This document shows positions 1 to 6,669 of a DNA stretch of 14,265 nt, piece by piece; position 1 is the first letter of the stretch, and every line of letters begins with the position of its first letter. Position numbers and translations under genes: made by a program. The notes under the pieces are model-generated. The model made no database searches. It worked only from the letters and a program-made list of their open reading frames with translations, and was not told the DNA's origin. The stretch is from Acidobacteriota bacterium (GTDB lineage Bacteria; Acidobacteriota; Terriglobia; Terriglobales; Acidobacteriaceae): the NCBI GenBank assembly GCA_021841795.1, contig JAKCDN010000028.1, positions 1 to 14,265 on the forward strand. Reading direction: 5' to 3'.

Positions 1-1627
1 TCTCCTGCTGCTGCCGAAGATCGTCGCTGCGGCCGCGATCCTGGCTCCGAACCAGCAACTGCCCCAGGGCGGCTGCCGCAATCTCTACCGCCGCCACCGC
101 CTCCCGGGATTCGTGCAGGCGAACCCGGGAGTAGAACTCAAGGACCGCCAGCACCTTCTCGCCGACCCGCACCGGGGCGGCCCAGCCCGAGATCATGTCG
201 TGGTGCAGGGCATCGCTGTGGCGCGGGCTCGGCGGCAGTGCGGCAAGATCGGCAAGCCACACCGTGCGTCCCTCGCGCCACGCCCGCTCCGGCAACTCGG
301 AGCTCTTCTCCAGCGTCAGGCTCATGCTGTGCTCGATGAAATCTTCAGCCCGATGCCCTGGCACTCCCCAGGCCGCCGCGCATTCCAGGCAGTTGCGTTC
401 CTGGTCGACGACCCACTGGATCCCCGCATCCCACCGCTGTGAAGCGCACAGCGCCTCCAGGATGCGCATGCCCGCGGATTCGCCCGGCATGTTATCTGAC
501 ACAATCTGGTTGACGGCCAGTTGCAGCTCCAGCCTGGCCTCCCGCTGCGTCTGTTCGGTAACATCCCGCAGCAGGCAGCGGACCGCGACCGGATTGCCGC
601 CCTTGTGGCGTCGGCTCAGGCTCAGCTCCAGATCCATCATCCGCCCCTCGGGCGCATGATGCCGCACTGGAGCGCGCTCCACCGATTCGCCCTCCACGGC
701 GCGGCGGAATAGCGCCGCCACCTCCGCTCGGCAGCCCGGTGAAAACAGCTCCTCGAACGACGGCAATGCCAGAAGGGCTGCGCGGTCCAGCCCGAATGAC
801 TGCTGCCACCCCGGGTTCGCGTAAAGAAACTGCCCGGTCGGGCTCAGGGTCGCAATCATGTCGCTGCTGTTTTCAAACAGGTCGCGATAGCGCTCCTGCG
901 ACTCGCGCGTCGCAGGCTCGCGCTGTGCCGCTGCGGTTTGCTCGACCGCTACCGCCACCATCCCGGTCAGCTCCGACGCGGCGTTGCGCAGTGCCGAAAC
1001 ATGAAGCGCCACGGAAAGCAGGGCGCCTTCTTTATGGCGCACCTGCGCGGCGAAGCTCGGCATCACGCTGGGCGGCAGCATGCGCACGCTGGCCAGAAAG
1101 GCCGCCAGTTGTCCGCCCACCGTAGGCTCCGGCGGCCGATTGACGTGACACAGACGCTGGATCTCCGCAACCAGCCGGTCGCACTCTCCCGTGGCCAGAA
1201 TGTCGATCTTGCCCCACAACCGCACCAGCTCCTGAGCGCGGTAGCCCAGCAGCCGCTCCGTCGAGGGATTGGCATAGATCAGCTCTCCCCGCAGGTTGAC
1301 CGCGATCACCGCCGGACTCGCTGAGTCCAGAAGCTCGCGCACCCCTTGGCTGATCTCCTGTTCCGACGGCGAGGCGCCGGTTGCCGCGGCCGCCAGGCGG
1401 TTCACAACATAGGCAAACACCGCCGTCGCAATGCCTGCTGCAACAATCGGCAGCGACCGCCATTGCAGCACCGGAAATATGCGCGCCAGTCCGGCGCCCG
1501 CGGCCAGTGTCAGGATAAACAGCGGCAATGCCAGCCACATCTGGGAGATGCCGGCCCGCCCGTCGCTCACGCGGCCATCGCGACGGTCGTCGGCGTGCTC
1601 TTGCAAACCGTTCGCCTTATTCTCCAT
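1..1627 (-). CDS. Membrane-anchored PAS-PAS-GAF sensor protein, N-terminal 542 residues (C-terminus off window)
   Basis: The frame is open from ATG 1627 to the left edge. An in-frame stop (TAG at 1646-1648) lies just upstream, so the start is well bounded; the only alternative is TTG at 1633. A purine-rich GGGGGAG sits 12 nt upstream of the ATG. A short charged N-terminus is followed by two hydrophobic helices (about residues 29-50 and 58-77), which should place the sensor at the inner membrane. Two PAS-like domains follow: residues 96-230, with the typical VIAVNLRGELIYANPSTERL start, and 244-360, with LFENSSDMIATLSPTGQFLY and a closing RDVTEQTQREARLE linker helix. Residues about 375-530 look like a GAF domain (WAAPVRVGEKVLAVLEFYS). 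A Gln-rich, probably coiled-coil segment leads off the window. In this family such inputs feed a histidine kinase or GGDEF domain; neither is visible, so the output is unknown. The ligand cannot be told from sequence. Confidence 0.85.
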   Translation of the reverse strand, partial: MENKANGLQEHADDRRDGRVSDGRAGISQMWLALPLFILTLAAGAGLARIFPVLQWRSLPIVAAGIATAVFAYVVNRLAAAATGASPSEQEISQGVRELLDSASPAVIAVNLRGELIYANPSTERLLGYRAQELVRLWGKIDILATGECDRLVAEIQRLCHVNRPPEPTVGGQLAAFLASVRMLPPSVMPSFAAQVRHKEGALLSVALHVSALRNAASELTGMVAVAVEQTAAAQREPATRESQERYRDLFENSSDMIATLSPTGQFLYANPGWQQSFGLDRAALLALPSFEELFSPGCRAEVAALFRRAVEGESVERAPVRHHAPEGRMMDLELSLSRRHKGGNPVAVRCLLRDVTEQTQREARLELQLAVNQIVSDNMPGESAGMRILEALCASQRWDAGIQWVVDQERNCLECAAAWGVPGHRAEDFIEHSMSLTLEKSSELPERAWREGRTVWLADLAALPPSPRHSDALHHDMISGWAAPVRVGEKVLAVLEFYSRVRLHESREAVAAVEIAAAALGQLLVRSQDRGRSDDLRQQQE

Positions 1628-1970
1628 TGGCAATTGCGTCTCCCCCTACCGGCATTCGTGCGATGCCGCGACCCCGATCACCCGCTTTGCCGCCAACGAC
1701 ACCGCAAAAGCCGCCCCCGCAGGAACGACAGTGTGAATTGCACGTAGTATAAGCCTTTGATTCCGTGACATCTAGCCAATTTCACGTCGACGCTTCCATC
1801 CAGTGGCCGAATTCGGGTCACATGGACCGGAAAATCTCGCCTGCGCTGCATCCTCCTCGCCTGTTGGTCCGGCCCTGAACCGCCTGTCAATCACCCGTCT
1901 CTCGATTTGCCTTGTGCCGGCCTGCCCGTCCCTCGCGCCCATTTCCGGCGTCTCGTCTTATACTCTCCGC
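1628..1970. other. 343-bp divergent intergenic region without a gene
   Basis: This region lies between the divergent sensor and zinc-enzyme genes. The plus-strand frame of the zinc enzyme is open back to about 1803, but the extension has no family similarity and precedes a clear signal peptide, so I treat it as non-coding. On the minus strand, a TATACT hexamer at 1746-1751 could be a -10 element for the sensor gene with a leader of about 110 nt, but no -35 hexamer lies at normal spacing. A second TATACT, on the plus strand, lies just before the zinc-enzyme start and is listed separately. I see no convincing RNA gene, terminator or repeat. Confidence 0.6.
1959..1964 (+). promoter_or_regulatory. 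Putative -10 element (TATACT) directly ahead of the zinc-enzyme start codon
   Basis: TATACT ends 6 nt before the ATG at 1971. A transcript starting at the usual distance from a -10 box would begin at or next to the start codon, giving a leaderless mRNA. No purine-rich ribosome binding site lies between this box and the ATG, which fits. No good -35 hexamer is visible at 16-18 bp. Confidence 0.35.
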
Positions 1971-2894
1971 ATGTTTCGAACTCATGGGAAAATCCACCTT
2001 GCCGTGCTGGCCGCCGTGCTCCTGTGCCTTGCCGCTCTTCCTCGGAACGCGTCTGCCTGGGGCAATGAGGGCCACCGCATCATCAATCGGCTCGCCGTGG
2101 GCGGCCTGCCGGCCGACGTCCCTCAGTTTCTGCGCGCGCCGGCCGCCATCGACGAAATTGAGTACCTGGGCCCGGAGCCGGACCGCTGGCGTTCCCATGC
2201 CGCCGAGCCCGAGCTGCTTGCCGCCCAGGCGCCGGAACATTTCATCGATCTCGAGCTGGCCGACGCTCTGGGGCCGCTGCCGCATCAACGCTTCGACTTT
2301 GAGGCCGAGGTCTTCGCCGCTCACCAGAGACCCGAAACCATCGGCCTCCAGCCCTGGGAGACCGACGAGGTTTGGGAGCGCCTCAAGGCCGCCATGCGCC
2401 AGTACCGCGCCATGCGCGCCGCAAACCAGGATACAAAGCAGGTCGAAGCGGTGATTATCTTCTATGCGGGCTGGCTCGGACATTACGTGGGCGATGGCTC
2501 CCAGCCGCTCCACACCACGATCAGGTACAACGGATGGGTCGGCCCCAACCCCAACGGCTACACCACCGAGCACCGGATTCACTGGCAGTTCGAGGGGCCC
2601 TTTGTCGGGGCCAACATCCACGCCCCCGAAGTGCAGGCCGACATGTCGCCGGTCAGGCGGATTCAGGGCGACATGTTCGATGCCTATCTGGCCTACCTGC
2701 GCCACTCCGCCACATTCGTCGAAAAGGTGTATCAGCTCGACAAACTCGGCGGGTTCGCCGGCGCAGGCACGTCTGAATCCCGCGCTTTCACCGCCGAGCG
2801 TCTCGCCGCCGGCGCCAGCATGTTGCGCGACATGATCTATACCGCCTGGATTGACAGCGCTCAGCCGGTTCCGGATCCATACGCCGGAAAGTAG
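1971..2894 (+). CDS. Secreted S1/P1-type nuclease / zinc phospholipase C superfamily enzyme
   Basis: The gene encodes 307 residues with a Sec signal peptide (residues 1-29, cleavage after NASA) that leaves Trp30 as the mature N-terminus. This is the hallmark of S1/P1 nucleases and bacterial zinc phospholipase C, where the terminal Trp binds zinc. A full set of candidate ligands for a three-zinc site is present: W30, H35 (GNEGH), D71 (EPDRWR), H90 (EHFIDLE), H171 and D175 (GHYVGDGSQPLH), H181, H204 and E208 (HRIHWQFE). The family cleaves phosphodiester bonds: single-stranded nucleic acid with 3'-nucleotidase activity for nucleases, phospholipids for the PLC branch. The GDxxQPLH motif and HFID favour the nuclease side. 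The last ligand is Glu, where P1 has Asp, as in Bacillus PLC. The mature length of 278 is close to P1 (about 270). It probably acts outside the cytoplasm in phosphate or nucleotide scavenging (inference). ATG 1971 was chosen because it directly begins the signal peptide. Confidence 0.9.
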   Translation: MFRTHGKIHLAVLAAVLLCLAALPRNASAWGNEGHRIINRLAVGGLPADVPQFLRAPAAIDEIEYLGPEPDRWRSHAAEPELLAAQAPEHFIDLELADALGPLPHQRFDFEAEVFAAHQRPETIGLQPWETDEVWERLKAAMRQYRAMRAANQDTKQVEAVIIFYAGWLGHYVGDGSQPLHTTIRYNGWVGPNPNGYTTEHRIHWQFEGPFVGANIHAPEVQADMSPVRRIQGDMFDAYLAYLRHSATFVEKVYQLDKLGGFAGAGTSESRAFTAERLAAGASMLRDMIYTAWIDSAQPVPDPYAGK

Positions 2895-2989
2895 CCGGCC
2901 GCTACGGACGCTGTAATCGCCACGCGCTTCGGCATGATGTTGGAAAGGCCGCTCGAATCCCGGGAGCAGGTGCCCCCGCTCCAGCTCCT

Positions 2990-3454
2990 TCAGTCCTTGG
3001 CTGGGTGCAGGGCCGGAATGCGGCGCAGCATCTGCGTAAGCGCAAGGGTCATCATCGCAACCGCCGGAATGGCCACCAGCAGCCAGGCCAGCAGCGCCTG
3101 TCCGGCCAGTCCACCCACCCACGCGGCCAGATGCAGCGCGTGCGCGTGCAGCAGCGCGCGCGCATCCGGCGCCGGAGCTGCCTGTGCTCGCACGATCCAT
3201 CTGCCCAGCTTCACAAAGGGCACAATCAGCGCCAGTTGCAGGGGCATCGCGGCGTAGTTCGCCGCCTGGATCGCCGGCAGATTCAGCCGCAGCGTCAGCG
3301 CCAGACCGGCGCAAAGCACGGTCGGAATGCCGACCACGGGGATACAGCCCACAGCGAATCCAAGCGCCAGCGTCAGCGCCAGCCGGCGCGGAGAGATTCC
3401 CTGGCTGAGCCAGAGAGCTGCGTTGCGCTTCGTCGTGGATGGAATCCTGCTCAT
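2990..3454 (-). CDS. DUF2062 family membrane protein
   Basis: The predicted product has 154 residues. A basic N-terminus runs into ISPRRLALTLALGFAVG and then CIPVVGIPTVLCAGLALTL-RLNLP, the characteristic DUF2062 signature (SPxxlAlGfAvG, small-residue hydrophobic stretch, RlNlp). Further hydrophobic segments lie at about residues 66-82 and 108-140, so it is an integral inner-membrane protein. The family's biochemical role is not established; members are small membrane proteins sometimes fused to glycosyltransferases. The start is uncertain: ATG 3454 has only a weak ribosome site. TTG 3478, 24 nt upstream, has GGGGGAG at 4-nt spacing and would add eight residues. The gene converges with the zinc-enzyme gene and diverges from ruvC, so it is probably transcribed alone. 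Confidence 0.85.
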   Translation of the reverse strand: MSRIPSTTKRNAALWLSQGISPRRLALTLALGFAVGCIPVVGIPTVLCAGLALTLRLNLPAIQAANYAAMPLQLALIVPFVKLGRWIVRAQAAPAPDARALLHAHALHLAAWVGGLAGQALLAWLLVAIPAVAMMTLALTQMLRRIPALHPAKD

Positions 3455-3680
3455 CGTGGTCCGCTCGCCCGGTGTCAAACTACTCCCCCATCGTAGAGCG
3501 ATTGCTTTGCTCTCTGGTGTTGTTTGGATGAAACTTTGTTCAATGAATCAGACTGGTTATCTCTTCGATGCGCGGCGAATACCCCGGGATTCGCGGGCTG
3601 TGGTTTTACCGCGCCCCTGGTCCCCCATCCGCCCGGCATCGCCTGTCGTTGCCGGTCCTCTTTCCTTCTACTATCTGCGG

Positions 3681-3686
3681 TAAACT
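3681..3686 (+). promoter_or_regulatory. Putative -10 element (TAAACT) ahead of ruvC
   Basis: TAAACT lies 8 nt before the ruvC ATG, in the 240-bp region between the divergent DUF2062 and ruvC starts. As with the zinc-enzyme gene, this spacing would give a leaderless or almost leaderless transcript, and no Shine-Dalgarno sequence is present. No matching -35 hexamer was found at normal spacing, so this is tentative. Confidence 0.3.
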
Positions 3687-3694
3687 TGGACGCG

Positions 3695-4204
3695 ATGAGG
3701 GTCTTCGGCATCGATTGTGGTACTGAGGTAACGGGCTTTGGCGTTGTTGACTCGGATGATTGCGCCCGGCAGCCCCGGCTGGTCTGCAAGGCCATGGGCG
3801 CCATCCGTCTGGATAAGTCCCGCCCGCTCGCCGAGCGGCTCGATCAGGTGTTTCGCGATCTGACCGTGGAGATAGAACGCTGGCAGCCGGATACGGTTGC
3901 GGTCGAAGAAGTCTTCTACTCCGTCAATGCCAAGTCCGCTCTTAAACTGGGCCAGGTGCGCGGCGTGGCCCTTCTGGCGGCGGCCCGGCAGGGGGTTCCG
4001 ATCGCCGAGTATGCTCCCCTCAAGATCAAGTCCAGCGTAGTAGGCTACGGAATGGCGCAAAAGGAGCAGGTGCAGTTCATGGTGGCGCGGTTGCTCGAGT
4101 TGGCTGAGGTGCCCAGGCCGTCGGATGCGGCCGATGCTCTGGCCATTGCCATCTGTCACATTCATACCGCGCAGACCCTCGGCCGCCAGGAGGCTTCGCG
4201 ATGA
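3695..4204 (+). CDS. ruvC: Crossover junction endodeoxyribonuclease RuvC
   Basis: RuvC is the homodimeric resolvase that makes paired nicks in Holliday junctions during recombinational repair, working with the RuvAB branch-migration motor in the cytoplasm. The product has 169 residues, close to the usual length of about 173. The four acidic catalytic residues of the RNase H-like fold are all present: D7 (VFGIDCGT), E71 (VAVEEVFYS, matching E. coli E66), and D144 and D147 (SDAADALAIAICH, matching D138/D141). The YAPLKIKSSVVGYGMAQKEQ segment matches the family's conserved basic, junction-binding region. ATG 3695 gives the standard N-terminus; the open frame upstream has no family similarity. 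ruvA and ruvB are not adjacent. The stop codon overlaps the next start (ATGA), implying translational coupling to the lipoprotein gene. Confidence 0.97.
   Translation: MRVFGIDCGTEVTGFGVVDSDDCARQPRLVCKAMGAIRLDKSRPLAERLDQVFRDLTVEIERWQPDTVAVEEVFYSVNAKSALKLGQVRGVALLAAARQGVPIAEYAPLKIKSSVVGYGMAQKEQVQFMVARLLELAEVPRPSDAADALAIAICHIHTAQTLGRQEASR
4188..4193 (+). promoter_or_regulatory. Strong ribosome binding site (AGGAGG) inside the end of ruvC
   Basis: A perfect AGGAGG sits 7 nt ahead of ATG 4201, within the last ruvC codons. It fixes the start of the lipoprotein gene. It contrasts with ruvC itself, which shows no such site. Confidence 0.75.
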
Positions 4205-4785
4205 GAGCCCTCTGGTTCGTGGCTGCGCTTGCCCTGCTCCCCGCATGCGGGCAATCGTTGTCGCCGGCCAGCCCCATAGTTCAGGTGAGCTTTTCCTATC
4301 CTGGCCCCACGCCGCCGCAGTGGACGCTGACGCTTCACCCCGGCGGGGCAGGCCATTTCCGTTCCAGGATGGGAAATTGTTGCAGCGGCTCCGCCAACCA
4401 CCCGCTTCCGTCCCCGGTCGATCGCGATCTTCAGTTGCGCGCCCCCGATGCCGCCCCCGTCTTTCTGGCTGCCGGGCGTCAACCCTGCTTTGACCGGGAC
4501 GGCGCGAGCCGTCTCAAGGTGGCTTTTCAGCGCTGGAAAACGATCTCGTACCGCCGGCCGCGGGGTCACGGCTCCTGTACCTTCAACTTCTCTCTCGACA
4601 AGGAGATCCGGGCTATCGAAGACTCATTTCAAACCCTCGCCCCGGCCGTTGTGGAAGGCGCACGGATGGAAGTGCACCATCCCCTGGGCCTGGATGCGGA
4701 GATGGAGTTTTTCGTCCGCGCCGCCAACGACGGCCGCGCCCGGCAGATCGCCATCATCGGCGGCATTCCCAAGGGCTTGGCGTAG
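4201..4785 (+). CDS. Putative lipoprotein of unknown function, coupled to ruvC
   Basis: I do not recognise a family in this 194-residue protein. The first 16 residues form a short lipoprotein-type leader (MRALWFVAALALLPAC). The lipobox is LPAC, with Pro at an unusual position, so plain secretion is also possible. The mature part has four more cysteines (C60, C61, C96, C126), suggesting one or two disulfides and an extracytoplasmic location. A segment about residues 27-55 (VQVSFSYPGPTPPQWTLTLHPGGAGHF) reads as beta strands, and the rest looks like a compact alpha/beta domain without transmembrane helices. The ATG overlaps the ruvC stop by 4 bp and has a perfect ribosome binding site, so it is co-transcribed with ruvC. 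That does not show a role in recombination. Confidence 0.75.
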   Translation: MRALWFVAALALLPACGQSLSPASPIVQVSFSYPGPTPPQWTLTLHPGGAGHFRSRMGNCCSGSANHPLPSPVDRDLQLRAPDAAPVFLAAGRQPCFDRDGASRLKVAFQRWKTISYRRPRGHGSCTFNFSLDKEIRAIEDSFQTLAPAVVEGARMEVHHPLGLDAEMEFFVRAANDGRARQIAIIGGIPKGLA

Positions 4786-4853
4786 GATCAAAATGTTCTG
4801 GAGCGGGTAAGGAAGCGGGCTGGTCTCCTGTCGGCCCGTGAGTCAATATAAAT

Positions 4854-4872
4854 ATGTCGCCGCGGGCGACAT
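4854..4872. promoter_or_regulatory. 19-bp perfect dyad ahead of the FecR-domain gene
   Basis: ATGTCGCC and GGCGACAT are perfect 8-bp inverted arms around GCG. The dyad directly follows an AT-rich stretch (TCAATATAAATATG) that could hold a -10 element, about 90 bp before ATG 4964. It could be an operator near the transcription start, or a hairpin at the end of the ruvC-lipoprotein transcript. No clear T-run follows on either strand, so I favour an operator, weakly. Confidence 0.4.
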
Positions 4873-4963
4873 TTGCCACTCAAACCGTGTCCAAGTCATG
4901 TTGGGATGTGGATGGAATCGGGTTGGGTCTGGCGCAAGGCAAGGTAAGGAAAGGCAGGACGTT

Positions 4964-6616
4964 ATGTTTCGCAAACCTGGTCGCATAGGGATTGCACGGC
5001 TCGCGCTGCTGGCTATTGGCGTCTCGATCGTAGCTGCGGGCGCGGCGCAGGATGCGCAGCCTGGCTCGGGCCCGCGTGCGCGCGCGGTACGGCTCAGTTA
5101 TGTGGATGGCCAGGTCCGGCTCTTGCAGGGAGACCAGGTTCTGGCCGATCAGGCCGTCGTCAATACGCCGCTCTTTGCCGGCATGCAACTGGCAACCGGC
5201 GACAGCGGAAAGGCGGAGATTCAGTTCGAGGACGGAAGCGTGGCCCGCCTGGCGCCGGACAGCGCCCTTACAATCCATGTGCTGCGCGGCTCGGGCAGCT
5301 CCGGTGACGCAGAACTGACCCTCGACTCCGGCCTGGCCTACTTCGAGATCCAGGGCGGGAACCAGATCGGTCATCTCGGCATTCTCTTTGGCCCTGCCGC
5401 CGCCACCACCAGCGGCTTTACCGCCATCCGTGCCGACATGGACCAGCCTCCCGGCGGGCTCGCCGTCTTCTCCGGTAACGTCCATCTCGAGATTGCCGCG
5501 GGCACCAATACGGCTCCGGTCGAGACCGACATCCACGGCGGCGAGAGCATCGCTCTCGATGCCAGCGATCCAAATCTCTACGTCCTCTCCGAATCCATTG
5601 AGCCGGACTCCTGGGATGCCTGGAACTCCGACCGCGACGAGGCTCTGACCGCGGTCGCGGCCGCTCAGACGGCCACGCCTCCGGAGGTCGGCTCTCCCGA
5701 TAACCCCGCCTGGAGCGACCTGGATGCCAATGGTAGTTGGTATGACGTGCCCAATCAGGGCTACGTATGGTCGCCCTATGATGCCGCCAACCCCGGTTTT
5801 GATCCCTACGGCAACGGCGACTGGGCCTTTACGCCTGGATTCGGCTACGTGTGGGCCTCCGGCTACTCCTGGGGATACATGCCCTTCCAATGCGGCGCCT
5901 GGAACTTCTACGGCGGCTTCGGCTGGGGTTGGGCGCCCGGTATGGGCGGCTGCTCGCCATGGTGGGGACAGGGCTTTTATGGCGGGCCAAACATTGGCAA
6001 TATGCCTCCCGGCTACCAGCCGGTCAATCGACCGCTCCCGCCGCGCGCTCCGATCGGCCACCATCCCATCCCGCTGGTCCCGGTTAACCGTCACACTACC
6101 TCTGTGCCCACGCGCCTGCCAACCCGCGACAGAAGTACCCCGGTCACGATTGCGGGCAATACCGTGCACCCTATTGCTCCGCTCCCTTCGCGGCGCGTCT
6201 TCACTGAGGAAGTTCCCGCCCGGACCGGAAGCCGGAATGCGTATCGCGGGATGGAGAGTCTCGGCAGGGCCCAGTCCTCGAACTCCTCGCCGGGTGATGG
6301 TAGCCATGCTCTCCCTGGAACCACTTCCAGCCGCGCCCGCTATCTCAATCAGTACTCCTCCCAGCAGAGCCGCGGTAATTCTTCGTCATCCTACGCGCAA
6401 TCGCGGAGCGGTTCCGGCAGCAGCTCGCTGGGTCGTTCGTCCGGTACGGGGGCATCACGCTCCGTCGGCAGCAGCAGCGGCGGCTATCACGGCGGCAGCC
6501 TGGGGGGCGGTAGCTCCCACGGCGGCAGTAGTGGTGGCGGCAGCCACGGCGGCGGAGGCGGCGGTGGTGGTGGTGGCCACGGCGGTGGCGGCGGAAGTGG
6601 CGGAGGTCACCGCTGA
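4964..6616 (+). CDS. Secreted FecR-domain protein with DUF6600-like region and Ser/Gly/His-rich tail
   Basis: The predicted product has 550 residues. A Sec signal peptide (about 1-29) is followed by a FecR-type beta domain (about residues 42-180: VRLSYVDGQVRLLQGD, then a FEDGSVARLAPDSAL turn). Residues about 250-335 form a Trp/Tyr/Gly-rich block (NGSWYDVPNQGYVWSPY, GDWAFTPGFGYVWASGYSWG, GGFGWGWAPG), typical of proteins annotated as DUF6600. A Pro-rich linker (345-410) leads into a low-complexity Ser/Gly tail ending in Gly/His. FecR in iron uptake is an inner-membrane anti-sigma regulator. Here there is no anti-sigma N-terminus, membrane anchor or sigma factor, so the domain is probably structural and the protein exported. 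ATG 4964 was chosen because it begins the signal peptide and has AAGGCAGGA just upstream; the frame is open back to 4838. It appears monocistronic. Function unknown. Confidence 0.85.
   Translation: MFRKPGRIGIARLALLAIGVSIVAAGAAQDAQPGSGPRARAVRLSYVDGQVRLLQGDQVLADQAVVNTPLFAGMQLATGDSGKAEIQFEDGSVARLAPDSALTIHVLRGSGSSGDAELTLDSGLAYFEIQGGNQIGHLGILFGPAAATTSGFTAIRADMDQPPGGLAVFSGNVHLEIAAGTNTAPVETDIHGGESIALDASDPNLYVLSESIEPDSWDAWNSDRDEALTAVAAAQTATPPEVGSPDNPAWSDLDANGSWYDVPNQGYVWSPYDAANPGFDPYGNGDWAFTPGFGYVWASGYSWGYMPFQCGAWNFYGGFGWGWAPGMGGCSPWWGQGFYGGPNIGNMPPGYQPVNRPLPPRAPIGHHPIPLVPVNRHTTSVPTRLPTRDRSTPVTIAGNTVHPIAPLPSRRVFTEEVPARTGSRNAYRGMESLGRAQSSNSSPGDGSHALPGTTSSRARYLNQYSSQQSRGNSSSSYAQSRSGSGSSSLGRSSGTGASRSVGSSSGGYHGGSLGGGSSHGGSSGGGSHGGGGGGGGGGHGGGGGSGGGHR
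6476..6613 (+). repeat. Low-complexity GGC/GGT tract coding a Gly/Ser/His-rich C-terminus
   Basis: The last 46 codons of the FecR-domain gene encode almost only Gly and Ser with regularly spaced His (units such as GGSSHGG, GGGSHGG, then a ten-Gly run followed by HGG). The DNA is an imperfect trinucleotide repeat. Such tracts are prone to length variation and can be misassembled. Confidence 0.8.
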
Positions 6617-6622
6617 GCGGTT

Positions 6623-6657
6623 GCAGCCGGCTCGTGGATTTGATCGCCGCCGGCTGC
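6623..6657. terminator. Hairpin between convergent genes, possible bidirectional terminator
   Basis: GCAGCCGGC (6623-6631) and GCCGGCTGC (6649-6657) form a perfect 9-bp GC-rich stem with a 17-nt loop. It fills the 53-bp gap between the ends of the FecR-domain gene and the GH95 gene. No T-run follows on either side, so it is not a classic intrinsic terminator, but its place suggests it ends or protects both transcripts. Confidence 0.5.
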
Positions 6658-6669
6658 TCCGGACTGGCC

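Noticed and set aside
2895..2989. Terminator hairpin in the convergent gap after the zinc-enzyme gene (GGAGC/GCTCC near 2960-2980)
   Set aside because: Only 5 bp of stem with a 10-nt loop and no T-run; too weak to annotate.
1887..3314. 475-codon open frame on the minus strand opposite the zinc-enzyme gene
   Set aside because: It is a GC-rich antisense shadow. The opposite frame has a signal peptide and complete metal motifs, and this one also overlaps the DUF2062 gene out of frame and shows no family features.
3524..3694. Longer N-terminus for RuvC
   Set aside because: RuvC proteins start immediately before the IDxG motif; the upstream extension has no similarity and spans the likely promoter.
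4838..4963. Longer N-terminus for the FecR-domain protein
   Set aside because: The 42 extra residues would bury the signal peptide and include the dyad and AT-rich patch; ATG 4964 has a ribosome site and begins the leader.
4880..6307. 475-codon open frame on the minus strand opposite the FecR-domain gene
   Set aside because: Antisense shadow: Arg/Gly-rich, no domain or leader, while the plus frame has a clear signal peptide and conserved blocks.
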